From: Carposina sasakii | Taxonomy: Eukaryota; Arthropoda; Insecta; Lepidoptera; Carposinidae | Direction: 5' to 3' | Length of the DNA stretch: 64,000 nt | Assembly (NCBI GenBank): GCA_014607495.2 | Contig: CP053148.1 | Coordinates: 11,284,001 to 11,348,000 of the forward strand | Shown: positions 13,201 through 25,100 of the stretch, in pieces | Layout: every line of letters begins with the position of its first letter | Numbering within the stretch: position 1 is the first letter of the stretch | Notes under the pieces: generated by a model | Seen by the model: only the letters and a program-made list of their open reading frames with translations | What the model was told of the DNA's origin: nothing | The model's database searches: none | Made by a program: the position numbers and the translations under genes

Positions 13201-16200
13201 AGCGATGGAGCGTGAGATGAAGCAACAGCAGGAGCATCAGAAACTGCAGCTGCAGTTGCAACACCAGCTGCAACAGCAAATACAGACCCAATTGCAACAG
13301 GAGGTAGGTGACATTTGAAGTGCAAACCGCCTGACGCCTTAGGTTTTTGCGAATTGTTTTTTAATGTTTTCATCGTACGTTTTCATTTCTATTTGTAATG
13401 AAGGTCAACAGAGGCAAGTTAGATTGCTTAAAGTATTTTGTTAATATTTATATAGGTTCTGAGCGATTTCACTAGAATACATCAGCTGCATCACCTTTCG
13501 CGCATGTCGTAAGGGACGACTAAGAAACTCGCACCTGAGTTGTCTTATCTCAATCTGTTCGCTCAGGCGAAAAGCCTGATCTTTTATATCAGGCCCCGCT
13601 AAGCTAAACGTGGCTCGTTGTGTGGTCCCATTTTGGTAATACTCGTACCTAAGCAAGGGGTAGGTTAAGCGAAATGCTGTAGGTAAAAATGGCCCACTAA
13701 TAGTGAACCTGTATAGATCACAACACAATTTGATAAATACGAGTATAGTCACGGCTGTTTTCCGGAATAGGGTAGCCAGAACTACAGGATTATTAAGGGG
13801 ATCCCACAGCTATGTTTAACAAAACAGAGATAGATGTAAATGATCAATGATTAGGGAGGAAATTCTCGAAAAGTCTCGAGTTGGAACAAAGCCGAAACGG
13901 AACCGTTTTGTAGACGCTCAGAACAAAGCAATAATTACTTTACGATGACGTAATTTAGACGTAACATTTCAGCACGAGACCGATATTTGTTTTTATTCTG
14001 TCATACTCGCGACCGGTGCGTGCTAAAATATACCTTATTACTCTAGCGGTAAATATATATTGCTTTGCACCGCGTTTCGTTAACGGTTCGTTAGTGGTTG
14101 CGTTTCGGCTCAAATTTTTAAAAAATTGTCCCCCAGGTATACTTACCGGTTGATTAATAAGGTATATTTCGGCATCTGTCTCGTGCTGAAATGTGTTTAA
14201 TAACGTCACCATAAAGTAACTATTGCTTTATTCTGAGCATCTACAACGGTTCCGTTTCGGCTTCGATCCAACTCGAGACTTTTAAAGAATTGGCCCCCTT
14301 GTTTTGTTGCTTATCGCCTGAGAAAATGTCGAGTTCCTAGATCGACTCCTACACATGCACGGAAAGAGATGCTTCTGATGTATTCTAGTAAAGGTCCGTA
14401 TCAGCACAGGATATTTTGAGATACCTACTTGTCTTTGTCCATAGCATGGATAATGGACATAGAAAATTTTCCAAAATTAATGGAATGTTCATACAAATTT
14501 AAGCTATTAACATTTGATTATGAGTTAGATCACTTGGCTTTGCATATATTCTGTAATACCCTGTTAACAGATACCCAAGAAAATTAATTTTATAACTTAA
14601 GCTAGTGTTCCGAGGTTCCATTATGGAACTAATTAAAATGTCATTATCAAAGACACACGTAGTTAGATTGTACGCGGTGGGCTAGTGCGAAGTACCTGCT
14701 ATCGGCGAAATGCATTGTGCGCACGCTCCGCGAGTTATTGACCCGACAGAATTGCAAGGCACGTTATTATGCATGTACAGAATTTGCGTTAATCACATTG
14801 ATTTTATTTACAGAAACATGGATTAGTCTAGCATATGCCAAGATCACGATTGTCCTGCCCCAAAATATTATAAATTGAGATCATCTACTTATCCATTGCT
14901 ATATCACAAAACAGCGGACTCATGATTGATCTAATAGATATAGTGTGTTGTTGTGCGTCGTAAATATATCAGATCTACTGTTTCCGATCGTTCGAGATAA
15001 TGTCTAGTGCTGGCAGGTGATGCGCTACGCAATAGAGTGCCACAAGAGTTCGCCATATGTCGAGTTTAGATATGAAGTCGAGGGATATGAGAATAACGAC
15101 TGCACAATAATGTGACGTCATTTATTACATAATATATTTAATTACATACCCACAGATAAGTTCATAAAAGTGCTTTGGACTACCGTAATAAACATTAATT
15201 GTACCTATAATTTGCAAAAATTATATTTATGTCGCGTATTATCATCTTGAATGTTTTAAAAAAGTAATTTACAATTTTTTTACACAGTGTAACAAAAGGC
15301 ATAAGTGCGAAATGCTTCGAAAATCCCCACTGTAGATAATCTATCCACGTTTAAGTCTTTCAAATCACAAACAGTTTATTTTTGAGGATCTTATGATAGT
15401 AGCTTCTCTACTCTTATAGGTAGGGGCTATTTTCATAGCATTTCGCTAAAAACCTAATAAGTATTTTACAACCGATAAGAGAGAAATTAGACACATGTAG
15501 GTCGGTGGGTATCTTATGTATATTTTGATTATGTAGATAGCATGTACCTGAAGATCAATTTTGTTAATATGTAAAAAAAATATGTGTCCAATTCAATTTG
15601 TAAAAAACAGAGCCTAGGATAGATAGCTTATAAAAAGTTCGTTTTTCTTGTTTCAGGTATCTTGTGTTGATTATCCTAAATTAACCCTTGCCAAATGGAC
15701 AAGGCTGTTGAACAGGGTAAATATCAGAAGCTTTATTTATTTTCACAATAATATAATATAAAACTTTTGCTTGAGTAAATATAGGAAAATCCCATTTCAC
15801 AAAAGAAATAAGTCTACTTATGTATTCTCGCAACCAAAGGATGCATACATAAAGAGATTTTGTTATTGGAAATAGATATTCATTTATTCCTATTTCCATT
15901 TATTCGGCAGGATTATTTAGAGCATAGAGAGAGTTAGAGGAAAGTTGAATAGATTAGAGACCTGTGTAGATGCTTTGAAAATTCCACTCGATTCTCAAAG
16001 CACCATCAAAGGGATAAACCTTACAAAAGATCCCCTTGTGATATTTTAATACTATAGTATAGGTATATGATTTGTTTTCTATACCTACCCACATCCCTAA
16101 TGTTCTTCAATAGGAACTAAAAATAATCAAAAGATAACTCTCACAAGTATAAAATATTGAGTAAGTTTTCTTGCCTATTCAGGACGATCATCTCAACAAC

Positions 16201-16763
16201 TGTATTACAACGTGCTTCCAACGTCACAGCCCACTGCCATATCACTCAGCCCGCTTTTCCATGTTATGTCCCGAAGGTCCGACAGAGCCACGTGGAAAAG
16301 AGAAGACATAATCAAAGAGCACGCCAAGTTAGTGCAGGACATCAACAGCCTCCGTCAAGCTGTTTTAGTCGCTCCTCTGTACGACGACCACAGGGACTAC
16401 GATGAGTCAATCTTTAACGAAATCATTGAGACAGCAAGTCCAACGTCGACCACTACGTTGAGTTCTAATCATCGCACCACTACTGCTAGGCCAGTGAGGA
16501 CAACTAAAGGCATACCCGTGCTGGTCCTCGGCGGTGAAAGCCAGCGACATGTCGTGAAAAGCCAGCCCTTCAAAGCGCAAACGCCGAAACCTGTCATAAA
16601 CTTGGTGGGAACATCGGTGTCTCCCGCGGTGAAGCACCCGTACCCTTATGTAGTGCAGTCGCCAGCATTGCCCAGAAAGCCGACCAAGCTATGTCTACCC
16701 ATGATGTACCCCACCACGAGGCGGCCTAGCTTATTGGAAAGGCTGTTTAAATCCTTAGGATAG
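10234..16763 (+). CDS. secreted Gln-rich coiled-coil protein, five-exon model
   Basis: My gene model, not a recognised family. Coding exons: 10234-10335, 13103-13303, 15657-15716, 15911-15932 (22 nt) and 16183-16763; phases fit throughout and give 321 aa. Exon 1 encodes a clear signal peptide (MWRWVVVCLASLVLVDG) and ends at CAG|gtatga. Exon 2 is a 67-codon Gln/His/Met-rich coiled coil (residues about 35-101, e.g. QQLQLQLQHQLQQQ-like heptads). Exons 3 and 4 add 27 residues. The last exon has a basic helical stretch (KREDIIKEHAKLVQDINSL), a Thr/Ser-rich stretch likely to be O-glycosylated, and a basic Pro-rich tail ending LLERLFKSLG and a stop. Acceptors at exons 2, 3 and 5 have good pyrimidine tracts. 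The weakest part is the microexon (donor AGAGA|gttaga), chosen because it alone restores frame between exons 3 and 5. Probably extracellular or secreted; function unknown. Confidence 0.62.
11505..11763 (-). repeat. ACTAGTGG interspersed repeat, copy 1
   Basis: Carries GTAACGGATCG at one end, the internal block TGAATTCCTGAAAC-like/ATATATTGTGACAGG, and CGCGGACGGAGTCGCGGGC near the other end. Class unknown; very common in this window. Confidence 0.7.
12407..12602. mobile_element. fold-back MITE, about 196 bp
   Basis: Near-perfect inverted repeats of about 85 bp starting CATAGAGTGCTAATGTCATA and ending in its complement, with a short centre. A half copy joined to another repeat is at about 62150-62275. 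Confidence 0.8.
13853..14300. mobile_element. inverted-repeat element, about 450 bp, in an intron
   Basis: Ends AATTCTCGAAAAGTCTCGAG and its complement; arms about 130 bp containing GAAGCCGAAACGGAACCGTT. It lies in the intron before exon 3 of the secreted-protein gene. One end also occurs at 45505-45655. Confidence 0.75.
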
Positions 16764-16847
16764 TAAAATAGACTTAAAATTTGTGATATGCAGTTTTATG
16801 GACGGCCCTGCCAAGACGGTCTTTTAGCATTTTGAGTTGTATTTAAA

Positions 16848-17165
16848 ACTAGTGGACGCCCGCGACTCCGTCCGCGTGGACTACAGAAAAAAAAAACAAA
16901 ATATCGAAATTATCCGGGATAAAAATATTTTCCCGGGATAAAAAGTAGCCTAAATGTTAAGTGGGACCTGTCACAATATATTCCTGAAAACTGCATCGAA
17001 ATCGGTTCAGCCGTTTCTGAGATTAGCGTGCACAAACGCACAGACAAACCGACAAACAGACAAAAATTCCAAAAATCATCGTTTTGGGTTCTATTGCGTT
17101 GATAAAGGTTTCCTATAATATTTTTTCTCATATATCTTCCATGTACAGACAGCGATCCGTTACAT
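16848..17165 (+). repeat. ACTAGTGG interspersed repeat, copy 2
   Basis: Near full-length copy (ACTAGTGGACGCCCGCGACT to GCGATCCGTTACA), about 85 bp after the stop codon of the secreted-protein gene. Confidence 0.75.
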
Positions 17166-18776
17166 TTTTATTATATGTATATGTGTACACACACAAGTTA
17201 AACTCACGATGACAGATTCAGCTGCAGTAACGAGTAACAATCAATAGAGCAGCTCTATGTGGATCATTGTTCACTGAGGGTTAACTGCTAATTTTTATGA
17301 TGCGAGTTACAACCGTTATGTAACATACTTGTTTGATGTAACATTCGATATTATTTAATAGATGCTCTCATTGTTTTTGCTTTGTGCACGGAAAGAGTTT
17401 CCCGGGGTTATTCAACAGTCGAGCACATTGTAAACTGTAAGTGTGATGCATTGGGTTCACTTCGCGTGTGCAAGATTGTCTTCGTCGCCGATACTTTGGT
17501 CGCGTGTATCATCTCTAATTATAGCTACCGATTATGTATTGTCTATTTTTTGCACTTTTACGCGTCGGAATGGAAAAGTTGAATGTCTTGTGGTATTATG
17601 AAATAATTTTTCATTACTTTACGTTAGTTACAACTAGGCTGGCAGTGAGTTCGTGGAGTAATTTTAAAATTTGTCACGAAACTATTGAATCCAATTGCAA
17701 AGTAGGTTATTTGTTGAAGTTTCTATTTAATAAATGTACCTAATTTGATAATAATGCAATAAGATGCTCCTATTGTACCTCGGTCTATCGTAGTTGATAA
17801 TCTACTAATCAAACTACACTTGATCGAAGCGGACTTATCCAGCGGTTTTGCTACTCGTATTTCGTGCTGAGAAGGTGTGTTTAGAACTACCTATCATTTT
17901 TGTACACAGAGCAACTACCGTCATAATTTAAAAAAAACTATTTGGTGAACGTTACGTGTAGGTACTTATTTTGTATAATGTAAAAACTTATTGGTATAAT
18001 GTAATTAGTGTCTAATGTGACTTATTTTTTAATTAAGAAAAACAACTTTAAGGTTCAATAAGATTGTAATGTAAATAGATAATTAGGTAAATAATTAGTA
18101 AAGTACTCATAATGTATATGAAAAACATGATGTAACTTGAGGCAATGAAATAATAATAATTTTATAAGTATACAAATTATGAAAACACGCAGGTGCATAT
18201 CAATTATCTTATATTCATGAATAAGTCTGGCGTTAAGTACTTACTGCTTAGTTAAACTACAATAAGTTTACTATATCCTCTAATTAATTGTACTACCTAT
18301 TATGCCCCTAAAACAGACTTTGCTTAAGTACTTCAAAATTATGGTATTTCAAAAGAGTATTTCAAAATTATGAGGAACCCCCAAGCGGGAATTCCATCTC
18401 GGTTTAGCAACAAATCTTTGGTTTTCTTGGATAGCGGTGCCATAACATAGCGGCCGTACTTGACCTTTGCCCTCTTTACGGCGCCTTCAAAACCGCTATA
18501 TGGGCACCATTATTCTAGGCAACCATAACTATAAGCGAGTAAGATGCGCAGCTTGAGCTATGCTGTTTCGATGGATGCAGAGTCCCCACACCAACCAGCC
18601 AAAAATAATTCAATCAGCGACACGGCAGTGTAGTGACGCACAGTGGTCTACGTTTAAAAAAAGTGGTATTAGGGATAGAACTTTGCTGAGCACGCCGCTT
18701 TCCTAATTTTCCTATTGGTAAAAGATTGTACAGCTCGAAATGCGTATCTTGATAGTATAGCCGTAACTACGTAGCG
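17166..18776. other. no gene seen
   Basis: AT-rich; small ORFs at 17382-17743 have no recognisable feature. Confidence 0.5.
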
Positions 18777-18920
18777 TACAGGGTGTAACAAAAGGGGTAT
18801 ATTAAGAATATTGCCTCTATAGAGAACCTGTTGACTAGTACCATAAGAACTATAGAGCTAGTCTATAGTGGGCAATATTGATTGCATTACTCGCTTAATA
18901 TACCCCTATTTTTACACCCA
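18777..18920. mobile_element. short MITE with TACAGGGTGTAAC ends
   Basis: Inverted ends TACAGGGTGTAACAAAAGGG and its complement about 144 bp apart, with a second internal inverted repeat around CTCTATAGAG. It is a shorter relative of the MITE at 19928-20199. Confidence 0.65.
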
Positions 18921-19117
18921 TTATAGGTGGATAAGCAGCCTAATCTCCTTTTACATTCTATGGTCCATTTTGACTGTCATACTTATACGTAAATTTAAAT
19001 TACCCAAGTCTGTCCTTCTCAATTCAGAAAAGGACAGGTAGGACTAAAAGTTTGGGTTTAAGTGTGACGGTCAGAATCGACCACAGTATGTATGTATAAG
19101 TATACGCCAATAGGGTC

Positions 19118-19265
19118 ATTTACAGCCCTGAGAAGTCCACTGTTGGACATAGGCCTACCCACTCAACAATCCTTCCTACTCCGACCAGGCTCGGAAGCAG
19201 CCTGCATCCAACCGACGCCCGCAACCTTGGCCAGGTCATCCGTCCACCTCGCGGGTTGGTTGCCC
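19118..19265 (-). mobile_element. 5'-truncated 3' end of the RTE LINE
   Basis: Nearly identical to 34080-34215, the end of the intact LINE ORF (TTACAGCCCTGAGAAGTCCA on the plus strand), so it is a dead-on-arrival copy of the same family. Confidence 0.85.
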
Positions 19266-19927
19266 TTGGAATGGCATATCTAACTTTAACCGTTTTGGAT
19301 TTACAGCAATTCAAAAATACGAGCCGGCAAAATGTTTTTGAAACGCTCCGTTTGCTCCATACTAAAATGGCAAAGACTGACGTCATAATAGACAACCGTC
19401 TCAAATTAGTATGGGTAAAAATGCAATCTTATTTTATAACCGTAATATTTTGTGTATTGTTGTCAATAAAAATTGTTTATTAATAGGTGCAGATATTAAT
19501 AGAGTATTTATTAAATCAATGAGATAATTCAAAATATGGGTAAAATTGTATGTTTTGACTCCTTTTATGTTGTAATTTTTTTTTGTTAAATTTTTAAAAC
19601 TTTTAAACTCCTGTAACTTTGGTATTTACTAACCGATTGATGTTATTTTTGCACTATTTATATAAATTTCTATTTCGAATAAAATATAAAAAATCTGTTT
19701 TTGTATCAGACGCATATTCCCTATTGTCCTGATGTATGTAACGGTAACAACCACACTTTAGGTTAATGAAGAATACATCAATTTGCCTATAAAAAATTTA
19801 ATTGCAGCCTATTGCAGCGTGTTGACAGCGCGTTATAACTGGGTGAATGATATTGCAGAAATTTATTTCCTGAATTAACTTTTTTAAACAGGCAGTAAAT
19901 TTTGAACTAGGTGGTTTATAGAATACC

Positions 19928-20199
19928 TACAGGGTGTAACAAAAGGGGTATGTTAAGCGAAAAGCTATGTAAAAAGCCCACTAAAAGGAACTTCGCACAA
20001 AATTTCAGACTCAAAATCACATGTTTATTTTTCCAGATAGTATGGAGAATTCCTAAACAACCCAGGAATGTTCATACAATCTTGAAAAATAAATATGTGA
20101 TTTCGAGTTTCAAATTTTGGACATAGGTTCGAGTAGATAGTATAATGGACTATTTACATAGCTTTTCGCTAAACATACCCTTTCTGTTACATCCTGTAT
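19928..20199. mobile_element. MITE, TACAGGGTGTAAC family
   Basis: Inverted ends TACAGGGTGTAACAAAAGGG ... AACATACCCTTTCTGTTAC with GTTAAGCGAAAAGCTATGT mirrored near the other end. Full-length copies of about 265-272 bp are here and at 28206-28467 and 43554-43817. Confidence 0.85.
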
Positions 20200-20382
20200 A
20201 AAGAATGACAAATATGTACCTACCTAGTTTTAATTAATTTAAATATACCTAACAATTGTGACAAAACTAAATTAAATGAATATTTTTTATAAAATTTCAG
20301 TCGTGTGAATTTATTATTAAACACCTTATTTATGTACTAAATATAAAACAATATTTCCTAAGAACTAAAATAATATAATATG

Positions 20383-20804
20383 TATAGGGTGTTTGTGACA
20401 GCCAGGCAAATATTGATATCATGACTTTAGATCATGATTGTGAGGCGGAAAACACTGAAAATTTTCTCAGGAAAATTACAAAATTTTCCGTATTTTTTTT
20501 TTTTTTGTTTAGTTTGCCAAAAGATGATTTTCAAAAAACAAGTTGGCCTTAAAAAATGTTAAAATAACTGATTAACCCTAATGGAGAGTCACAAGTGATA
20601 AAAAAAAGCAATGTGTCACACAATAACCAATAAGCCCATTTAATTAGTCAGATCGCCCGATACAATTGGCGCGGAGAGCAGAGATTACTGTTAATCAAAT
20701 AAAAAATACATTTCCTGCGAGTAATCACACTGTCGTATAACTCAACACAATGGTACTTGTTCACCATTTCAGTATTTGCCTGGCTATCACCCACACCCTG
20801 TATA
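20383..20804. mobile_element. inverted-repeat element, TGACAGCCAGGCAAATATT family
   Basis: Ends TATAGGGTGTTTGTGACAGC and AGTATTTGCCTGGCTATCAC..CACCCTGTATA in inverted orientation; no ORF. Related copies lie at about 52099-52240 and, interrupted, at 52469-53896. Confidence 0.75.
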
Positions 20805-21064
20805 CTGCAAATACCAATCTTAAAAAATATTAAGTAGACAATCCTTTATTTATTTATTACCTACACATAGTTATGTAGAGCCGCCTATCCCTAGCCGTTA
20901 CGAACAACAACCTAATAATATTTTCCAATACCTATTGAGTTTATTATATTAATAATTTTAATGCATTATTCATAATAATGTTTTGTCCTACCAGACGACC
21001 TTATTGGTTATAGGTAAGTAAGTACAGTAATAGTCGATAACTGTCATATCCATCCGGCCCAATA

Positions 21065-21910
21065 GTACAGTCATTTGGTATTTTTACTTGGAAAGTTTTC
21101 CGGGAGTTTTGAAAATTGGTAATTTTATAGATTTTGACGTGCTCTTACCGAATTTTTCCTTTGCCACCTCGTATCTTTGCCGCTCGCGCCGCCATATTGC
21201 AAAAATGGCGCCTAAAAGCAGTTTTTTGATAATAACTCCTTTCCGACGCATTTTACAAGAAAAACATATTATACAAAATAATAGAAGAGAAAATTTCCCA
21301 CAATTTATGTCATAACCTTTTTTTCCTAAAACCAATAGTTTCGGCGTACGAGCGCCATAAAGTGTAGTTCAACACACGTTTCGGCAGAAATACTCATTTC
21401 CACACCACAATGAGGTAGAGAAAGCGGCGCGTTTTTTTTTATCGTGGTATCCCCAGTAGGCCTAATCCACATCTGACTCACTATTTCAAAATTTAGTTCA
21501 ATCTCCGTCGCTTCATTCTTGTTGACGGACCAGGTGTTGTGTTCTCATCGTCTTCACCACTGATTGGAATATCAAAGACGGAAGTTTCTTCTGCATCATC
21601 GGCGATGGGGTCATCAGTTTCATCGCGGTCCTCTTCGTTCTCGATTTCGTCGTTTATTTGCTCGAGAATAGTGTCCGTTTCTTCATGCTTCACTGCTATG
21701 CAGCTATTGTTTTGATTGTGGTATAGATATGTGAAATGCGTCGGAAAGGAGTTATTATCAAAAAACTGCTTTTAGGCGCCATTTTTGCAATATGGAGGTG
21801 GCAAAGGAAAAATCCGGTAAGAGCACGTCAAAATCTATAAAATTACCAATTTTCAAAACTCCCGGAAAACTTTCCAGGTAACCTCTATTCTTTCGACCAA
21901 ATGACTGTAC
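21065..21910. mobile_element. long-TIR DNA element with TA target duplication
   Basis: Inverted arms of about 190 bp start GTACAGTCATTTGGT and carry CCGGGAGTTTTGAAAATTGG and AAAAATGGCGCC. TA flanks both ends. The centre holds an acidic ORF (21493-21693, minus). Confidence 0.8.
21493..21693 (-). pseudogene. acidic ORF inside the long-TIR element
   Basis: 66 codons, strongly acidic (EENDEIENEEDRDE-like), ending in a basic RMKRRRLN tail that resembles a nuclear localisation signal. Position suggests a remnant of the element's own coding region, but no transposase domain is visible. Confidence 0.4.
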
Positions 21911-22171
21911 TACAAAGGAGGCTTTATTTTTGTGTGAATATCTTAATGCGGTTCACAGAAATACATCTACTTACTAAGTTTCAACAGTAAAGTTCTTATA
22001 GTTATAATAACATGTAGGTAGATCCTACATAGCTATAGGTGATGAGGTAAGGTAGATGATAGGGGGGGGGGGCACTACGCATGACCTAACTTCACTGCCG
22101 TTACCTTACCGCCCTTAGGTACTACGCACGCATCTATGAATCTTTATAAAAGGATAAGTCTGTTTTACATT

Positions 22172-25100
22172 TTACAAATGTGGACATATTGGAAGATTTA
22201 CATCAAAAAGTACATTTAGCTCAATCAATGTTGCCAAAGTTAAAAATCCCGCATAAACCAAGGCACAGGTCAAACCGATTTTCCAGTCCAACTGAAATTT
22301 GTTCAGAGCGAGACATCCGTAAAGCGTGAATAACGTGGACAGGAGGGAGATAGCACTGTAGGAGAGTCCGCTCGAATTTATTGCTACCTGTAAAATAAAA
22401 ACATGGGTCAGCTAGGTATTTGTATATTCTGAAATAATATTCTCAACATATTCTATTGTAGAGCTGATAAAAACAGGTGATAATTCTATGCCTGCGTTTT
22501 TCCAATTTACGAGTAGTTAGGTAGGTTAGTTTCGTGGGTATCGTAAAAGGCGATTAAAGGTTCCTGGAGATGGGCAGTCGCGTCTCCCGTGTTGAAAACA
22601 AGTCCGAAAATCACACTGCGATCACCAACCTGCCTGCCCAGCGTGGTTACTAGGAGCAAAATATAGCAGTAGCCTTGTGGCGTGCCCTGGGGAGACATAC
22701 GTCTAGTGGACTGTAATAGACTAATGTGTGTAGGTAGGTAGGTACTTTCGTCAGCACAATTTTTTTTTCCTTTTATTTATATCTCGTGTCGTGCCTTGTA
22801 CCTACTCACATAAGCGTTGAAAGCCCAATCAATGGCTTATAGATGTGCCCCTTTCAATCAGGTGGCGCAGCAGGTTCGGTCCTTAGTTTCGGGTGGGTAC
22901 CAATAAGTTTATTTTATTGACAGATTACAGATTCTAATTTCTAGAATTGTCATTTAGCGCACAGTTAATCTGGAAGGAGGTTTCGCGTCAGGCAGACAGT
23001 CGGCCCTAATAGAAATGTCAAATCCTTGGAAATATGCAAGCCGTATTGCAAAAGTTCTCCTAGAAGAAATTTCTAGTACCTTCATACTCGTAGGTACTTG
23101 GTAGCGATCCTGCTCGCCAAACCATAGATCATAGGTTCGATATTTTCTTACGAGTAATTTAGTGTAGGACTAGGTTAACATGTGAATATTTCCAAAAGAT
23201 ACATGTTTCCATCTAAGATTTACAGTGAATATTTAGTAATATTTTTATTTATTTCAATGTACGTACACATATTACCTATTTGGTTATTAATTAGTTAGTT
23301 AACTGTCATATTATGAACAAGGATTATTTACCCAGTGGTTGCCAGGCACCGCAGGGTAGAACAGTGACTTGACAAGCCACGGCAGACCCAGGCACAGCAA
23401 AATGTCGAAGGTGTTGGAGCCAATAGAGTTACTGATGCCCATTGTTCCATGACCTAAAAATAGAACATGTTAAGTGTTTTCATACAAATTACAGAACTGT
23501 TAGTAGTGATTATGCCTATGTTCCTAGGGACTAAGAATATTTCCCTTGCTGCCATGTTTATTCTTTATGCATGCGGTGTGGACGTCCGCGTAGACTGCAG
23601 AAATATTGTAATTTTCTTGAGGGTCTAGACTTCCAGTTTTACTGAATGTCACTTAAATCGAAATGGAGCTTAACTTTTCGCGTCCGTAATATTAGTAAGG
23701 ATTTGTACTAGATACATTGCACTCTCTTCATGAGGAAATCCCATTTAATTAAATCTGCATAATCATTTCTTTCACCAATCCATTAGACTTGTGGTTGGTG
23801 GTCCACCGTACTCCAGTTGTATATAGTCTCCTCTTCATTCTTTAGACTAGGTTTACATAATCAGTGCTGGTTGTAGGTACAATTGAGCAATTTAGAATAA
23901 TTACCTTGCATGGTCACGAGCACACTGGAAACCGCTTCTGGAAGGCTGGTACCTGCAGCCAGGATTGTCAGGCCGGTGATGCTGTCAGGTACGTTCAGGG
24001 TATCACCTTAACGCATATAGTTATTAAAAGGGTGGGATTTAATAATAAACAAGTAAAGAGCTAATTAACATAGTGTATGTAGAATAATTATGTAAATCAA
24101 TATAATACTGGTCTTCTGATTTGAGAGACGTTTATATTAGGTTAAGTAACACACTGTTTAGGTAAGATTTAAAAAGTTATGTTTTAGAATCACGATAACT
24201 CATTAGTATCAAAGTAAAAATTTCAGTTTACCTAGTATAGTAATGATCCAAGCGACTAAATATGAGACTCCACCAATCCACGTGATGCACATGATGAAAG
24301 TGAGAGGGTAGAGCCGGTTGTGCTTTCGGCAGTCAGGGATGGTGAACCATAGGATCAGGGTGATAGGCCAGATCAGGATCCAGAGAAACTTCTTCCAGGT
24401 TGACATCTCCTGCTTCGGCCAGGACCATAGAGAGATTGTGCTTGCTTCTGAATAGGAAGAGAGTTGTTGCTTTTAAGAAGAGATAGCATGGATACTTACG
24501 TAATTAATTGCTATTAAAAATTGCGATTTATTTATTGGAAACGTGTAATTATCAGACCTCGACGCCGCCGCGTGGAGTGGGTTTAATAAAAGTCACGAGC
24601 AAATCTACTAAAAATAGATTTATCTTTTGTTGAAATTAGACATTTTTTGATGGATATTAAAAAGTTTTCTCTTATTTTCCCCCATACAGTTTCTCATCCA
24701 GGCCCCTAAAGAGCGTTTGAGTGCGAGTGTGCGTATGACCACATTCTGTGCACCAAACTTATTCTATAAAAAGCTGCACCTACCTGAACCTGTAGAATCG
24801 TTCCTTTTTATCATTTCAATGCCTCGTTCAACGTCGTACGCTCCTTTCGCAGATCCGTTGTGGAAAGTTGAATGCGCTAGTTTGTGGTTACCGTTTGCAT
24901 CTAATAAGTGGGGTTTCTCTAAAAATGGAATTAAATTAGCGATTATTTGGTAATTCTATGAGATAATATAATAATGTTATGGATTATTAGTATCATGTTT
25001 TATACCTTGAGATACCTACCTATTTGACTTATACGACGCAGTTCGCAGCGACCCTGCCTAGCGCGCTGTTGGTCCTGGGTTTGGATCCCGAGACAAATAT

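Noticed and set aside
19120..19404. 94-codon minus-strand ORF
   Set aside because: Part is a 5'-truncated RTE LINE 3' end; the rest is random extension.
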